Assembly (NCBI GenBank): GCA_013400155.1
Contig: VXBM01001019.1
Location: 7,433 to 71,432, forward strand
Direction: 5' to 3'
DNA length: 64,000 nt
DNA from: Helopsaltes ochotensis
Taxonomy: Eukaryota > Chordata > Aves > Passeriformes > Locustellidae
Translations under genes and position numbers: made by a program
Shown here: in pieces, positions 27,595 through 38,741 of the stretch
Layout of the letters: every line of letters begins with the position of its first letter
Numbering within the stretch: the first letter of the stretch is position 1
Notes under the pieces: model-generated
Database searches by the model: none
The model's input: the letters and a program-made list of their open reading frames with translations, nothing else
What the model was told of the DNA's origin: nothing

Positions 27595-28188
27595 AGGAGT
27601 CACTCTTCACTGTTGCTTAGCTTGACTAGATGTGTCTCCCTTTGTAATAGCAGATACTTAGGCATTGCTTCTCCCAAGATAACAGCTTCCTCAATGTGAA
27701 GTACAATACAACCACCAGTGGTTGGTTGCCAGTGGTTGAGTAAACTGGTTTAAGTTCCCATGTTTTACATACTTGAAATCAGTCTCCTGAATTACTGCGT
27801 TTACTGACAGAGTAACGTGATTCACCACGAGTCCTGCACTCCGTTTGGGACCTGCAGTGCTCAGCACACATCACAACCAGATTACCCAGTGTTAAACTCA
27901 GACTTCAATGTGTAGCATGAGGTAAAATACTCAGACTCTCTAGGGAGCTCTCTAGTATGGCCCTGAAACCCACAATCAAAGCATCGGATTCACGTAAGCA
28001 CACATTCCTACATGGCTGTTTGCTGTTTAGTTTATCAGCGCCTTCTCTAGCTATGACTTAATTTCCTTGCTCCCATATGTCTGTGCCAGGTTCTAAACAT
28101 TAGATTATTGCCCTCAGTAACCTGAAAATTGAGAAGGGGATTTTTTTTTGCCCTCCTTGTTTTGCTCTACCACTGATTTGAGCTACAA

Positions 28189-28579
28189 AGTTGATCAAGG
28201 AATTGGAGAATCTCTCCAGTGGAGAAAGGGTGGGGGAACTGGGACTGATAAGCCTTGAAATGTCTTGAGTAAGGACCTTATCAATTCCTTTAAGTGTCCA
28301 AAGGGAAGGTGCCAGAGGATGGATCCAGGCTCTTCTTGGTGCTGAGCAATAGGACGAGAGGGAAAGGGTGGAAATTGATGCACAGAAGTTCCACCAGAAC
28401 ATGAGGAAGAAAGAGGTTTCTAGTGCAGTGGAACAGGGTGCTCAGAGAAGTCTCCTTTCACTGGGGATATTCCAGAGCTCTCTGTTACAATCCTGTGCTC
28501 TGTGCTGTAGGATAACCTTGCTTGAGCAGGAAGGTTACCCACTGTGGTCCCTTCCCCACTTATTCATTCTGTGGTTCTA
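28189..28579 (+). repeat. CR1 LINE 3' fragment
   Basis: Plus-oriented CR1 tail: 'GCTGAGCAATAGGACGAGAG', 'CAGTGGAACAGGGTGCTCAG', 'CTTGCTTGAGCAGGAAGGTT' and the terminal ATTCTGTGGTTCTAT. It abuts the left arm of the inverted repeat that follows. Confidence 0.85.
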
Positions 28580-28584
28580 TACTT

Positions 28585-29445
28585 CCATAATTATTCAGCA
28601 TAAATCTGCTGCATATTTTGTTCAGGTTGGCTTTTTTGACAGTAACTTAGATTTTTAATGACAGTTCACTACTGTTTAAATTCACCGTCTGTGAATTTAA
28701 AACAATCTGGTTTATTGTCACGAAAGAAAATCGTGTTACAGACACTAGTGAGCTGCAATCTTCAGTAACTGAGAGGGTGTGTTTATAAGCAGGAACACTT
28801 AATGCCAGGGCCAAGCAGGTCTAATTGGGATTAACCTTTAAGTATTTATACCTACTCATAAACTTAGCTGGAATTAGAGGGCAGCACAGTCAGCAAAGTA
28901 TCAGTAAAGCAACAGATACAAATAAACAAGTAGTGTTAGGACCCATTTTCACAACTATAACATTTATATGCTGCCCAAAGTAGCCTAAGTAAACTACAAA
29001 TTGCTATTGGGTTTGTGATTTATTTCTTTTTATGAATTTGCCTATTTGAGTATCTTATCATTTTTTTGTGAACTAACAAATACTGCCCCCAGACAGGACC
29101 AGTGAGAAGCAAGATATTATTTATAAAGATGAAACAGTGCATTTCACCACTGTAAACTGTTTAGACTTAAACATACACATCTAGAAAATGTACTTAATTC
29201 CTGCATCTGATTGGCAATGGCATTAAGTGTTCCTGCTTGTAAATACATCCTCTCAGTTACTGAAGATTGGAGCTCCTTAGTTTCTGTAACAGGATTTTCT
29301 TTTGTGACAATAAAACAGATCGGTTTAATTAGCAGCAGATAATGAACTTAAACTGTAGTGAACCGTTTCTAAAGAAGTCTCAGTTACTGCCAAAAACCCA
29401 ACCTGAATGAAATATGCAACAGATTTGTGGCTGAATAATTAATGG
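28585..29445. repeat. Long imperfect inverted repeat (arms 28585-28807 and 29218-29445)
   Basis: The left arm (about 223 bases), reverse-complemented, aligns end to end with the right arm (about 228 bases) at roughly 80-85% identity by eye. Shared blocks include 'GGCATTAAGTGTTCCTGCTT', 'CCTCTCAGTTACTGAAGATT', 'GTGACAATAAA', 'GTAGTGAAC', 'CCAACCTGAA' and the outer 'GCTGAATAATTA'. The arms are separated by about 410 bases of non-palindromic sequence. No transposase frame or clear target duplication is visible. It could be a non-autonomous element with long terminal inverted repeats or an old local inverted duplication. Confidence 0.85.
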
Positions 29446-30155
29446 TAAAATAAAACAGGGAGAGAAAAAAAAATCTGGTATAACCCTTCTCAATTTTTGG
29501 GTTATTAAGGAGAACTAATACTTAGAATCTGGCACAGATATACGTCCAGTCAAGAGGATTACAGGGAGAAATGAAAGTAAGTCATAGCTAGGGAAGATGC
29601 TAATAAATGGAACAGCAAAAATCCGTGTAAGAATGTGTGCTTACATGAATCTGATCTGATGCTTTGATTGTGTGCTTTAATTACGGTTGCTTTAGCTGGA
29701 TGTGTACCAGGCAGGTTATTTGCATTTTTGAGTCTGCATACATCATTTATTTTAAGTTATGTGTAGTAATTTGCTGTGACTAGGTGTTACTTTTCATTAC
29801 CACAAGCTGAAAAATGCCTCTCTTCATTAAGTAGACATCAGTTAAGGTTGTACTATAGTTGCCACTGTTTTCCTACCAGAGAAAGAACATAAATTTTACT
29901 ATTAAGGTGTGTCTTTACTTTCAATTGAAAAAAAAAATCTGGAGTAGCCTAAATGGAAGGAGAAGAAAGCAGGTTATGTGGAGTATGAAAGATTGTTTCA
30001 ATAACTTAAGCTACATCAAGGAGTGGCCTGGTTTTTCCCAGTGAGGAAACTAGTTGGATGCAGTGCCACATCTCTCCCAGTCTGCCAGGGGTCTCTGAGC
30101 TGTGTGAAGTAAATTTTTGAAGGATTCTGAAATAACAGTTTTTTTTTCTTGATTT

Positions 30156-30196
<41 letters not shown>

Positions 30197-32391
30197 TGTG
30201 TCCTTTTTATTTTGTTTGATATGTACTTTTTGCCTAATTTAGGTAATCCAAAGAGCTCAAATTATTGCCAGCATCTTGATACAGCTTTTAGTAATTTTTT
30301 TATTGCCAAGAAAACAATGGAAGTGCACAGGCTGCAAGTAAATTTTTTTAGTCTTCTACTTGCTCAGAAGAAAGAAAAAAACTGTGCCAGCAGTTATGGA
30401 GCATTTGTTTTAAAGCCATTTTCTCCAGGTGAAATGCCTGTCCATTGAGACAAGCCAACACCTCTCACCTTACGTAGCAGAAGTTGGATGCTAGGACAGA
30501 AAAGGTGGTAACGACTGTTTTATTTTTTGTTCTTAAAAGACGAAGACCCATTTCCTTGGTGTTGATGTATATTACTGTGTGACAGTGCATTTTCCATTAC
30601 CTTGGAAACAGGGACATGCAGGTGGGTGCAGTTGCACCTTAGTAGCTCTTGGTTTAAGGCACAGAGGAATCAGCCTTCCCCTTTGCTAACAAGATCTACC
30701 AAGGGCACGCAGTGTTTTTCTTTCCCACTGACTCCACCTTTTTTTTCAAAAGCACAAAAAGCACACAATGACTTTGAGTTTGTTCCTGACTGAGGAAAAA
30801 CTGGGATCAGCAGAAAATGCAGTGTGATTGACTTAGCTGGAAATAAAGGAGGAATGTTTGGGGACAGTATGTACATAGCAGACAGACTCTGATCCATAAG
30901 CTATGGGAGTTTCTTTCTGAGTCCTGTCCATCTCTTGTCTAGTTGGGTTGTAGACTGTCAGAATGGTCACATGGCCATCTCCACATATCCATTCCACTCG
31001 GTACTTAGGGAGTTCTACCCAGGGTTCTCTTTATTCCTGTGTTATGTCTGAAAAATTAAATTGTAATAATCAAATATTAAAAGTGAGGGCTTTTTAATTT
31101 CTTATATCTTCAAAGCAGATTCATGCAAGAGTACATTGCATTAATCAAGGCATATTTCTTTCTGATTTCTTGGAAGAAATCTGTACTGCCCATTTAACAT
31201 TTGGCATTATCAAATTCAAGAACATTGCCAAAACCCATCCATTTTGCCTCAGTATGTTCCACATTGCTCAGCTGCTTTTTTTATTCTTCCATCAGTTCCC
31301 TTGCTTTATGCTTGGGGTTTAAAACACTTGCATTGAGTTGCTCCCTTACATTCACCGTTGTGTGAATTGCATTTTTTTTTCTCTTTTAGTAAGTTTTTTG
31401 TTGTTTTGACCACTCTATAGTTTTGTGTGTCTTAAGATCCCGTACTTTTAAGATGTGAAACCTCTTTTAAGATCTTTAAATAGTAAATACCTTGTGTTAA
31501 CCATCTAATAAAAGAGGGACAGCTACTCCTGGAAATCATTGCTGTTCAAGAAACACTAATGTATTATAGTGGGTCCTCCACCTTTTCTCTCATCCCTGCA
31601 ACTCTATATTTCAGCAGTTCAAGTTTTCCTTGAACATGATGATTTTTCCTATAAATGTATACAGAAGGTCTTACATTTTACTGTAGCATCAAAGTAGCCA
31701 GTAGGGTGTAACACGCTGTTCTGCCTGAAGGGATTGAGGGAAAGGAAAGTCATTGATGGCTGGAAAACTGGAAAATACATGAGTTAAACTCGGTTATCAG
31801 CAGTAATTCCTTGCATAAGTCCAACTAAACATCGTATACCTTTGTGATTTTCCTCTTGCAGTAGTCATATTGAGGTTTTGTCAAGGGCCATACTGGCTGA
31901 AGTGGATTTAACCATCTTTTCATCTGCTGTCATAGAAGATGGCTTTAATTGCTGGATTTGTGTATCCTTCAATCAGAATGTGTCTTACAAGCACACTTAT
32001 TCTTTACACAATGCAAGAGTCCTAGTGATTCTCGGATTTCCACTGTCCTCCCCACAGCTGGTTCTGCCTGCCATTCAGGTATCTTGTCAGTCTGTTCTCT
32101 AACTAGAGTGTGTTTGCATGGATTACATCTTTTATTAGAATATAAAACCAAAAATAAAATGCACAGGGTAGGGAGCCTACAGGACCTCTGGGTATACAGG
32201 CATAGACAAGCAGGTGCTATAAGCACTGAATTAAGAAATCATCAGAAAGTTTTTGTATCTGTTTGCAAAGCAGATACAAATAAGATCCTTGTGGGGAAAA
32301 AAGAGGAAACTGATCCAAAACAGCCAACCATCACCACCACCACCAAACAAAAAGTCCCAAACACACACACAACACACACACACACACACAC

Positions 32392-32445
<54 letters not shown>

Positions 32446-33235
32446 CAGGATTTGTTATTTTAATGATGGAATAAATTATAAGCGTCTCTGAGAAAAATTT
32501 TTTTTGGGGAGAAGAATAATAAGATAATATGAGAATTGGTTTATATGTTGTGGTTGTTAAAGTTTCTGCTCCCAGGCTGTGATGAGATGAAGAACATCAG
32601 CTGCCACAACACTTCCTATGAAGTCATCTTCACAGCATAGTGGTATCACCAGTTTTCAAGGCAATTGTTCTTATAGTTGAAATGCTTTCAGAGGCTGTTT
32701 TACTGATTGATGCCACCCGTTTTTCTATGCAGGCATTTTCAAGTTTTATGGTTGTTTTTTTCCTCTGTTTATCTAAACAGGTATAAATATTAAGATTTAG
32801 AGCCTCTTCCAAATTCTGTATCTTTTGGTATGGACAGCGATAAAAAAATAGGCAGCACCAACTAAAGATGTTCGGGACGCGTCTGCATTATTTCTCTTCA
32901 AATGAATTTAAAACGGCTGAACTTTGACATTACTCCACCCTTGGGGTCAAGCCTCCAGGCTTTTGGCAGACTTACCCGAGGAAGATGCAGCACAGCTGGG
33001 CTAACATGGCAGGTAGCAGGCACCAATTGATGAGAAGGGGAATTTGGCAGCCCGAAACCTCTGAGCGGCAGCAGTGAACAATATTCCATGCCAGGAGCTG
33101 TTCCTCCCACAAGGAGACCCACCCAGCTACTCAGTCCTGCCCTAAAGAGCTCCCCCATCACAGCGGAAGGTGCTGTCGCAACCTGCCTGTGATTTCCTGA
33201 GTTTTCCTGAACTTCTGGAGCATACTGGGTTCGGG
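29446..33235. other. Intergenic spacer, no gene recognised
   Basis: AT-rich DNA with a T homopolymer run (about 30158-30193) and no open frame with exon-like support. Nothing resembling CR1 or a clear LTR was seen apart from the simple-sequence tract at 32.3-32.4 kb. Confidence 0.55.
32322..32440. repeat. CA-rich microsatellite ending in a 47-base A run
   Basis: CCA and CACA repeats from about 32322 lead directly into 47 consecutive A (32394-32440). It parallels the A/C-rich block at 26.5 kb. Confidence 0.85.
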
Positions 33236-33365
33236 GTTTGTGGTTTTTCTGTTTTGTTTTGGGTTTTTTGGTTGTTTTGGGTTTTTTTTGTTTTTTTGTT
33301 TTTTTGTTTTTTTGTTTTTTTGTGGGGTTTTTTTTTTTTTTTTTTTGGTTTTGGGGGTTTTTTTG
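33236..33365 (+). repeat. T/G-rich tract, almost no A or C
   Basis: About 130 bases of TTTTTG and TTGGG runs on the plus strand, followed immediately by a short CpG-dense segment (33370-33425). The long Lys/Pro/Asn-rich open frames on the minus strand here are translations of this simple sequence and are not genes. Confidence 0.85.
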
Positions 33366-34950
33366 CTTCTTCGTTCTGTGCTGTTCGTTGTCGTGTGTTG
33401 TCGTCGTTGATCCCGTCGCCCCCTCCCTCAGCCTCTTCCAAAATTGGTGAAGGAGAAAGTGAACGTGGTGGCCTGAAGAACAGTTATTAGGTGGTGGCAA
33501 AAGACTGGCTTTAAAGTGTGGTACTTGCTTATCCGGTTTTTAATGGTGTCAAATTCTTTTGCTTATAAATAGAGCAAATCCACTTCAGGAGTTTGAATGG
33601 CAGTACAGAGTTTTTTGAGTATGGAATTTTTTAGAGTGGATCTAGACTCTGACGAGTTTTATTTAAAAACCTTGATTATTTCAGGACTTACCTGTGGAAA
33701 GCTTTAATTTTTCTCAGCATATTTCCATTAAATTAACTAAGTACATATAAAACTTCTACCTCTGACCTTTCCCTGTTTTAGTCCTAGATAAAGGACTGGA
33801 TTACAATCAAAAGGCATGTAATTTTTACTACCAAATAAGTCAATATAAGTTTTGAAATAGTAGATAAGCATATTTTTGCATGACATAAAACCAGAATGAT
33901 CTAAACAGTTGAAGCTATTTTTAAGCAATGTGATGATTTATATTTCTTAGTCTTATTGATAGTAATTATATTTCATCAAAACCCTTGAAGTATTCCCAGT
34001 TGATGTTTTAAAAATTCCACTTAGTTTACTTACAATATTTAAAGACTGAATATTGCTATTTGCCTTAGAAACCTGGGAATAGTACCAGATGCCTATTCAT
34101 CTGTGGTGTACTGTGGCTACCCCTTTAAGTGCTATCTTTCTGAAAGAGAAAAGCAAACAGCTCCTGAACTGCAGTGAGAAAGTGATGTTCTTCTAAGACA
34201 GGATTTGTGCAGGAGCATATCCTAACTGGATTTCTTTCCACTCTCTCATGTAGGGACAGACTACATTTCTACTACCCCCACCCATATTTTTTAAAGATTT
34301 TTATTCTCCTTTCTACTTTTTTTTTTCTTTTTACTTTTTCTTTTCTTTTTCATTCCCTTTTCCCCCCCCAGTAAATCCCAGGACTCAATTAGGTAGAAGA
34401 AAAAATGCTTGCTTCTCCTAAAATGAAACCAGGCAATTCAGATAAACTGTTTCTTTGTCTTGCAGAGACACCATGTTTGCTAAGTCTGTAGTGAAACCTA
34501 ATGATAGAATATAATTTCCTTCTCCCTCTGGGTCTCATTAATATCTGCAGTTAGTTAAAATAGGAGACATCAGCATGGCCATACTTAGAGAGATTTCCAA
34601 TTTCTCTGTGGTTTGAGAATTCTCCACCCTGTTTCCCCAAAACCTTAGTTATGCCAAATTAGCATCTCATAAAACAAGACTGTCTACTTTATCTTTAACA
34701 GTATTGCCCATCTTTGTTGTGTTTAAGCATGTTTTCCCTTGATCTGCTATTTCGAAACCTTTTGATTGCCAAAGCCCTGTGGAATGCAAGTAACCAAGAC
34801 AATCATGACTCTCCTGTGTTGTTTTTGGATGTCCTCAAGTCTGCCACTTGACTATTTCCTTAGAGTAATTAAGGGACAGTGATGCCATTAAAAGTCTTCA
34901 TGGATGTGGCACAATAAAATAACTGAGTCTTCTGCAGGAAACACTGTGTC

Positions 34951-34968
34951 AAAAAAAAAAAAAAAAAG
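34951..34968 (+). repeat. Poly(A) homopolymer
   Basis: About 18 consecutive A following GTGTC, then GAGGC. Simple sequence in the spacer between PUM3 and KCNV2; it lies just beyond the end of the exon-like frame at 35.1-35.4 kb. Confidence 0.7.
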
Positions 34969-35067
34969 AGGCAAAAATGCTTCATTCTCCCTCAGAACCA
35001 GCTGATGCAGGTTTGTACAGCCTTCTGCAGGTTCTCAAAAGTCTGTTCTGTGAGAATATAAACTTGT

Positions 35068-35354
35068 TTATTCCTCTGAGCTGGCTGGAGGTCCATTTTG
35101 TATAGTAGTAGCAGAAGAAAAATTTGTGGGAGGATCTTGGTAGTTGCCATCTACAAGAGTGGTGTAGAAAGGGGTGGCACTGACTGAACTTTGAGCAATC
35201 CAGGCACTGTCTGGCTCCTGTAATGGCACCTCAAATTTAGGCATAATCTTTCCTATTGAAATGCACAGACGTATGCTTGCCACCCCTAAAACAGGAATAG
35301 TTGAGCCAAAGACAGAAAACTGCATAAGATAATCCAGAGAAGAAAATGACAAAT
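35068..35354 (-). other. Unidentified exon-like open frame with a strong splice acceptor
   Basis: On the minus strand a textbook acceptor (long pyrimidine run, CCCCCAAAG) ends at 35355. It is followed by an open frame of about 95 codons ending in TAA at 35068. The frame has a hydrophobic stretch (LMQFSVFGSTIPVLGVASI) that could span a membrane, then a Ser/Thr/Pro-rich hydrophilic tail ending in PPASSEE. I do not recognise the family, and no upstream exon was convincingly found. It could be the last exon of an unannotated gene, a decayed gene or chance. A second frame is also open across the first third, so the true frame is uncertain. Confidence 0.3.
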
Positions 35355-35370
35355 CTTTGGGGGAAAGAAA

Positions 35371-38300
35371 AAAAAAACCTACCGAGCAATAACTTCTAAT
35401 TTTCTGGGAAGTGCTTTGCTCCACTAAGCTCCAATTCACCTCCTCAGTTCAGCAGAGCAGGGGTGGCAGGTGTTGCAAAACAAAACGCAGCAGCTTTGTG
35501 TAGCCTTATGCTTAGTGTTTCGCTGCCAGAGGCGTGTCCTCTGGACTGCACACTTCCAATATGAACCTTGTGCCAGCTCTGGTGCAGGTCAGAGCTCTTG
35601 GCACTGAGCTTGGTCATGAGCCAAGGTGAGAGTCTATCCCCACTCCCCCAAAGAGTCTCATTCGTGCGCTGAGTCAGTGCACAGAGGAGTGCACGAGGTG
35701 GTGCCAAAGCTGCCATCTGTGAGAGGGTGGGGCTGGGCGAGGGATGAGGGGGGCAAAAAAATGTGTTGAGAAAAAAAAGAGAGTGGAGCAGCTGCTAGGC
35801 AAGGTGAGCTTCGCAAAGCGTGATGGCCTTGGTGCTCAGGGCGCACAAATGAGACCTGGTGGTCACCGTGTCTTGTGCCTCTGAGGGGACAGAAATCACT
35901 CTCCTCTGTGCCTGTCTCACAGCCTGTGAGGTACTCTGAGTTTTACCTTCATGTGGCTGTAGTGTGTGGAGACTCTGGATTCCTTCCAAACTAAAGCCCT
36001 CAACTAAAGATTGCTTGGGCCAGAGGAGACTGGGGTCTCCTGAGGGTGTTTGGGAAGACTTTGCTGCTCGGTCAGGGTTCTTTCATGGCTCTTTATGGAA
36101 GCAGGACCTGTGACACACTGTTTCCCACCCAGCTAAGTGCTGGAAACACCAGGCTGTATGGTCTTTTTTTTACTGTCGCCTTGTGGGCCATTATTTACCT
36201 GGTGCAAACTGGAACAGATTCAGCTAGAGGGGTGCAAGAGACCCTCTTCAAGCTGCATTTGAACAGTTAGAGCAGTGCTGATTTCTGCATTGAAATCTGA
36301 CTGGACAGATAAAGCATTTGCCAAGGACATTAAATTCTGACTCCTGATCAAGAGATAAGACTCCTCTTTGTTCTGCTCGTGTTTGGTATGAAAAATCTAT
36401 TTCATTACATGTCTTCAAAAATGTCTACTGGAATAGGTCCTGCAGGTGGGGCAGATGGGGTGGAAAACAAGACTAGTTGTCAGGTCTGAGGCTGTGACAA
36501 AGTCCAGTCTCAGCAGAGTTAGTGCTCAGGCTCTGGATTTCTGTAGGTGGCAAGAAGCTCCTGAGCCTGCCATGCAAGGCTGAGCATCTGCATCCCACCT
36601 GCACGGCCATGCAAGTATGAATTCCTTCAGCAAAGAAATTGATTTACGGTGTCCTATATTTTGGAAAATCCAGTGATCACCGGATTTTAAATCCTTTTAA
36701 TGGGTCTAACTCAATTTGCATGTTGAAAATAAGGCGTAGTTGTGTTTTTGCATGCTTGTAGCTTGTCACCTCGCTGAAGTGCAGTGGGAGGTTTCCTGTG
36801 GTTCCTGGAAGCTTCTTGTCCTGTTGTCGCTGTGCAGAAGGGCTATGCAAATTCCCTAAAGCCAAAGCAAAGCAGCTATTCTTCTCAGTGAGTGCCAGGA
36901 TTGTGCCTGCTGCATTGTGTGCAGTGCAGAACAGCAAACATCTATCACATTGAACTCCCAGGGCTCAGCTGTGCCTTAAAGACATGGTTTAGCTTTTAAC
37001 AGAGCTGATCGGCACACAGTGTTCTGAGTGTCGTTCCTAAAGAACAAAATGACAGATGGGCTCATGGTACGTTTGTCTGGAGGTAGAGAATGAGAAGAGC
37101 AAGTCGGTTACTAATTACCTTCCCACCACTGAAAGGAGAAATGTCCCCATGCTTGACACAATTTGCATGGACATGTCAAAATTAATGAACATTTTCACCC
37201 TCAGCTGTCCCGGAGTGAGCTTCAGAGGTTCACACCATTGTGTCCCATGTGGCCCTGAGATCTTAATGCAGCCATTTGCATTCATCAGGGCAGCACAGGC
37301 ACAACATGAGAGTTTTGAAATGCATCTCTGTCATCAAGATGCTTTGCAGCAGGAATGCTGCTGAGTAACAGCCTTAGGTCATACCAATGCACTGTTACTG
37401 TTGATCCTTTTCATCACACATTTTTTTCTCTTAAGGTCTTTGCATCTGATTATCAATAAAATAGTTTTTCTTTCAAGCCTCTTATTCAGATTACTGTTTC
37501 TAAATTAGTATGACTGCTCTCATGTAAAAAAAAATTCCTGATGGTCTCTGAAGTGATACATAAAACTGCAATTCCATTTAAATGTTCTTGTTTTTATTTG
37601 TTATTTAAGTTTTGGGATGAGTTTGGACACATGAGAAATCCCATCCAGCTGTACAAGAAGACACAGTAATCTTAGGATATAAGGTACTCCTGGGGGTGAG
37701 CTAAGGTGTCAGGGATTGTGTCCCTAATGGCTGTATGTACCAGACAAATTATCTTGATTTTAAATTACATTTTAAACTGGTTACAGTTAAGTGCTGATAA
37801 AATCATTTGTATGAATAGTCTTTAAGAGTTACTACCCATTACATATTTCCTTTGATTATTTTTAAAATACTGCTTTAATACTTATGTTCCTTGACAGGTC
37901 TATTATTCCAACAATCCAATAAATAGATACATTAAATACTGCAAAATGAATTATCACTTAATCCTATACCTAAAAAGGATTGAGTTTGGAATTGTTTTCA
38001 GATTGGATCAATAAGATTTATCAACTCAGACTCCAGAATTCTTCACTAGTACTTGTCATACTGAAAGATGATTATAGAGGTGGGGCAGTGGGAAATGCTA
38101 AAAGCAGTGCATTACTTGACTAGGCATGAAAACAGGAGGGCTCATTTGAAAAAAATGGAATGATGAAGCATAGCTATCTGGCAATGGAAAAGGAGGCTGA
38201 CATTTTAAGGAGTATAGCTGCTGCTGATAATATCTAGGTAAGTGCTCTGGGCCATTTTCCTCTATTTGAAAGCTGATGCAGAATCAATTTAAGTAATGCA

Positions 38301-38741
38301 GTCAGTATATTGGGTACTCTATTTGTTTAATTTTTGACATTGCCTTAGCAGAAGTAAAGGTGGTTGACCCTTAATGACAGCACGTTTTCTGCTTGTACAA
38401 TCATGTTGGGACTCTATTGTTAATCTAATCAGTGGCAGGGGGTTAGATCTTCATGTGGGACCTATTCAGAGCATTTAATCTGAAGGAAGTAATTTCAGAG
38501 AGTTGATGAGCACTTAAGTGCTGCTCACAGGCTATCAGAGTTTAAAAAAAAAAATCTGTTGTTTTAATTTGAGCCCTTTTTAGTTTTGAAAACAACTCCC
38601 TTCAAAACAGATTTCACCATCTACTTTTGTTACTTTGGGCCCAGTTTAGTTTATCTTTTGGCTGATTTGGTTTTTTGGCTGATTTGATCCCCTTTTTCCT
38701 CCGGCTTCTTGGTTCCCTCCCAGTGCCCAGAGCACAAAGTA
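35371..38741. other. Intergenic spacer between the exon-like frame and KCNV2
   Basis: Moderately GC-rich from 35.4 to 36.3 kb, then AT-rich. No confident exon. A possible minus-strand donor (CAG/GTAAAT) occurs near 36.2 kb, but the frame before it is closed at once by a stop. Candidate minus-strand poly(A) signals for KCNV2 occur here: ATTAAA at 38563-38568 and 38327-38332, AATAAA at 37593-37598. None is clearly preferred. Confidence 0.5.

Noticed and set aside
32898..33500. A 200-codon minus-strand frame rich in Lys, Asn, Pro and Thr
   Set aside because: Its core is the T/G-rich tract read backwards; there is no other support.
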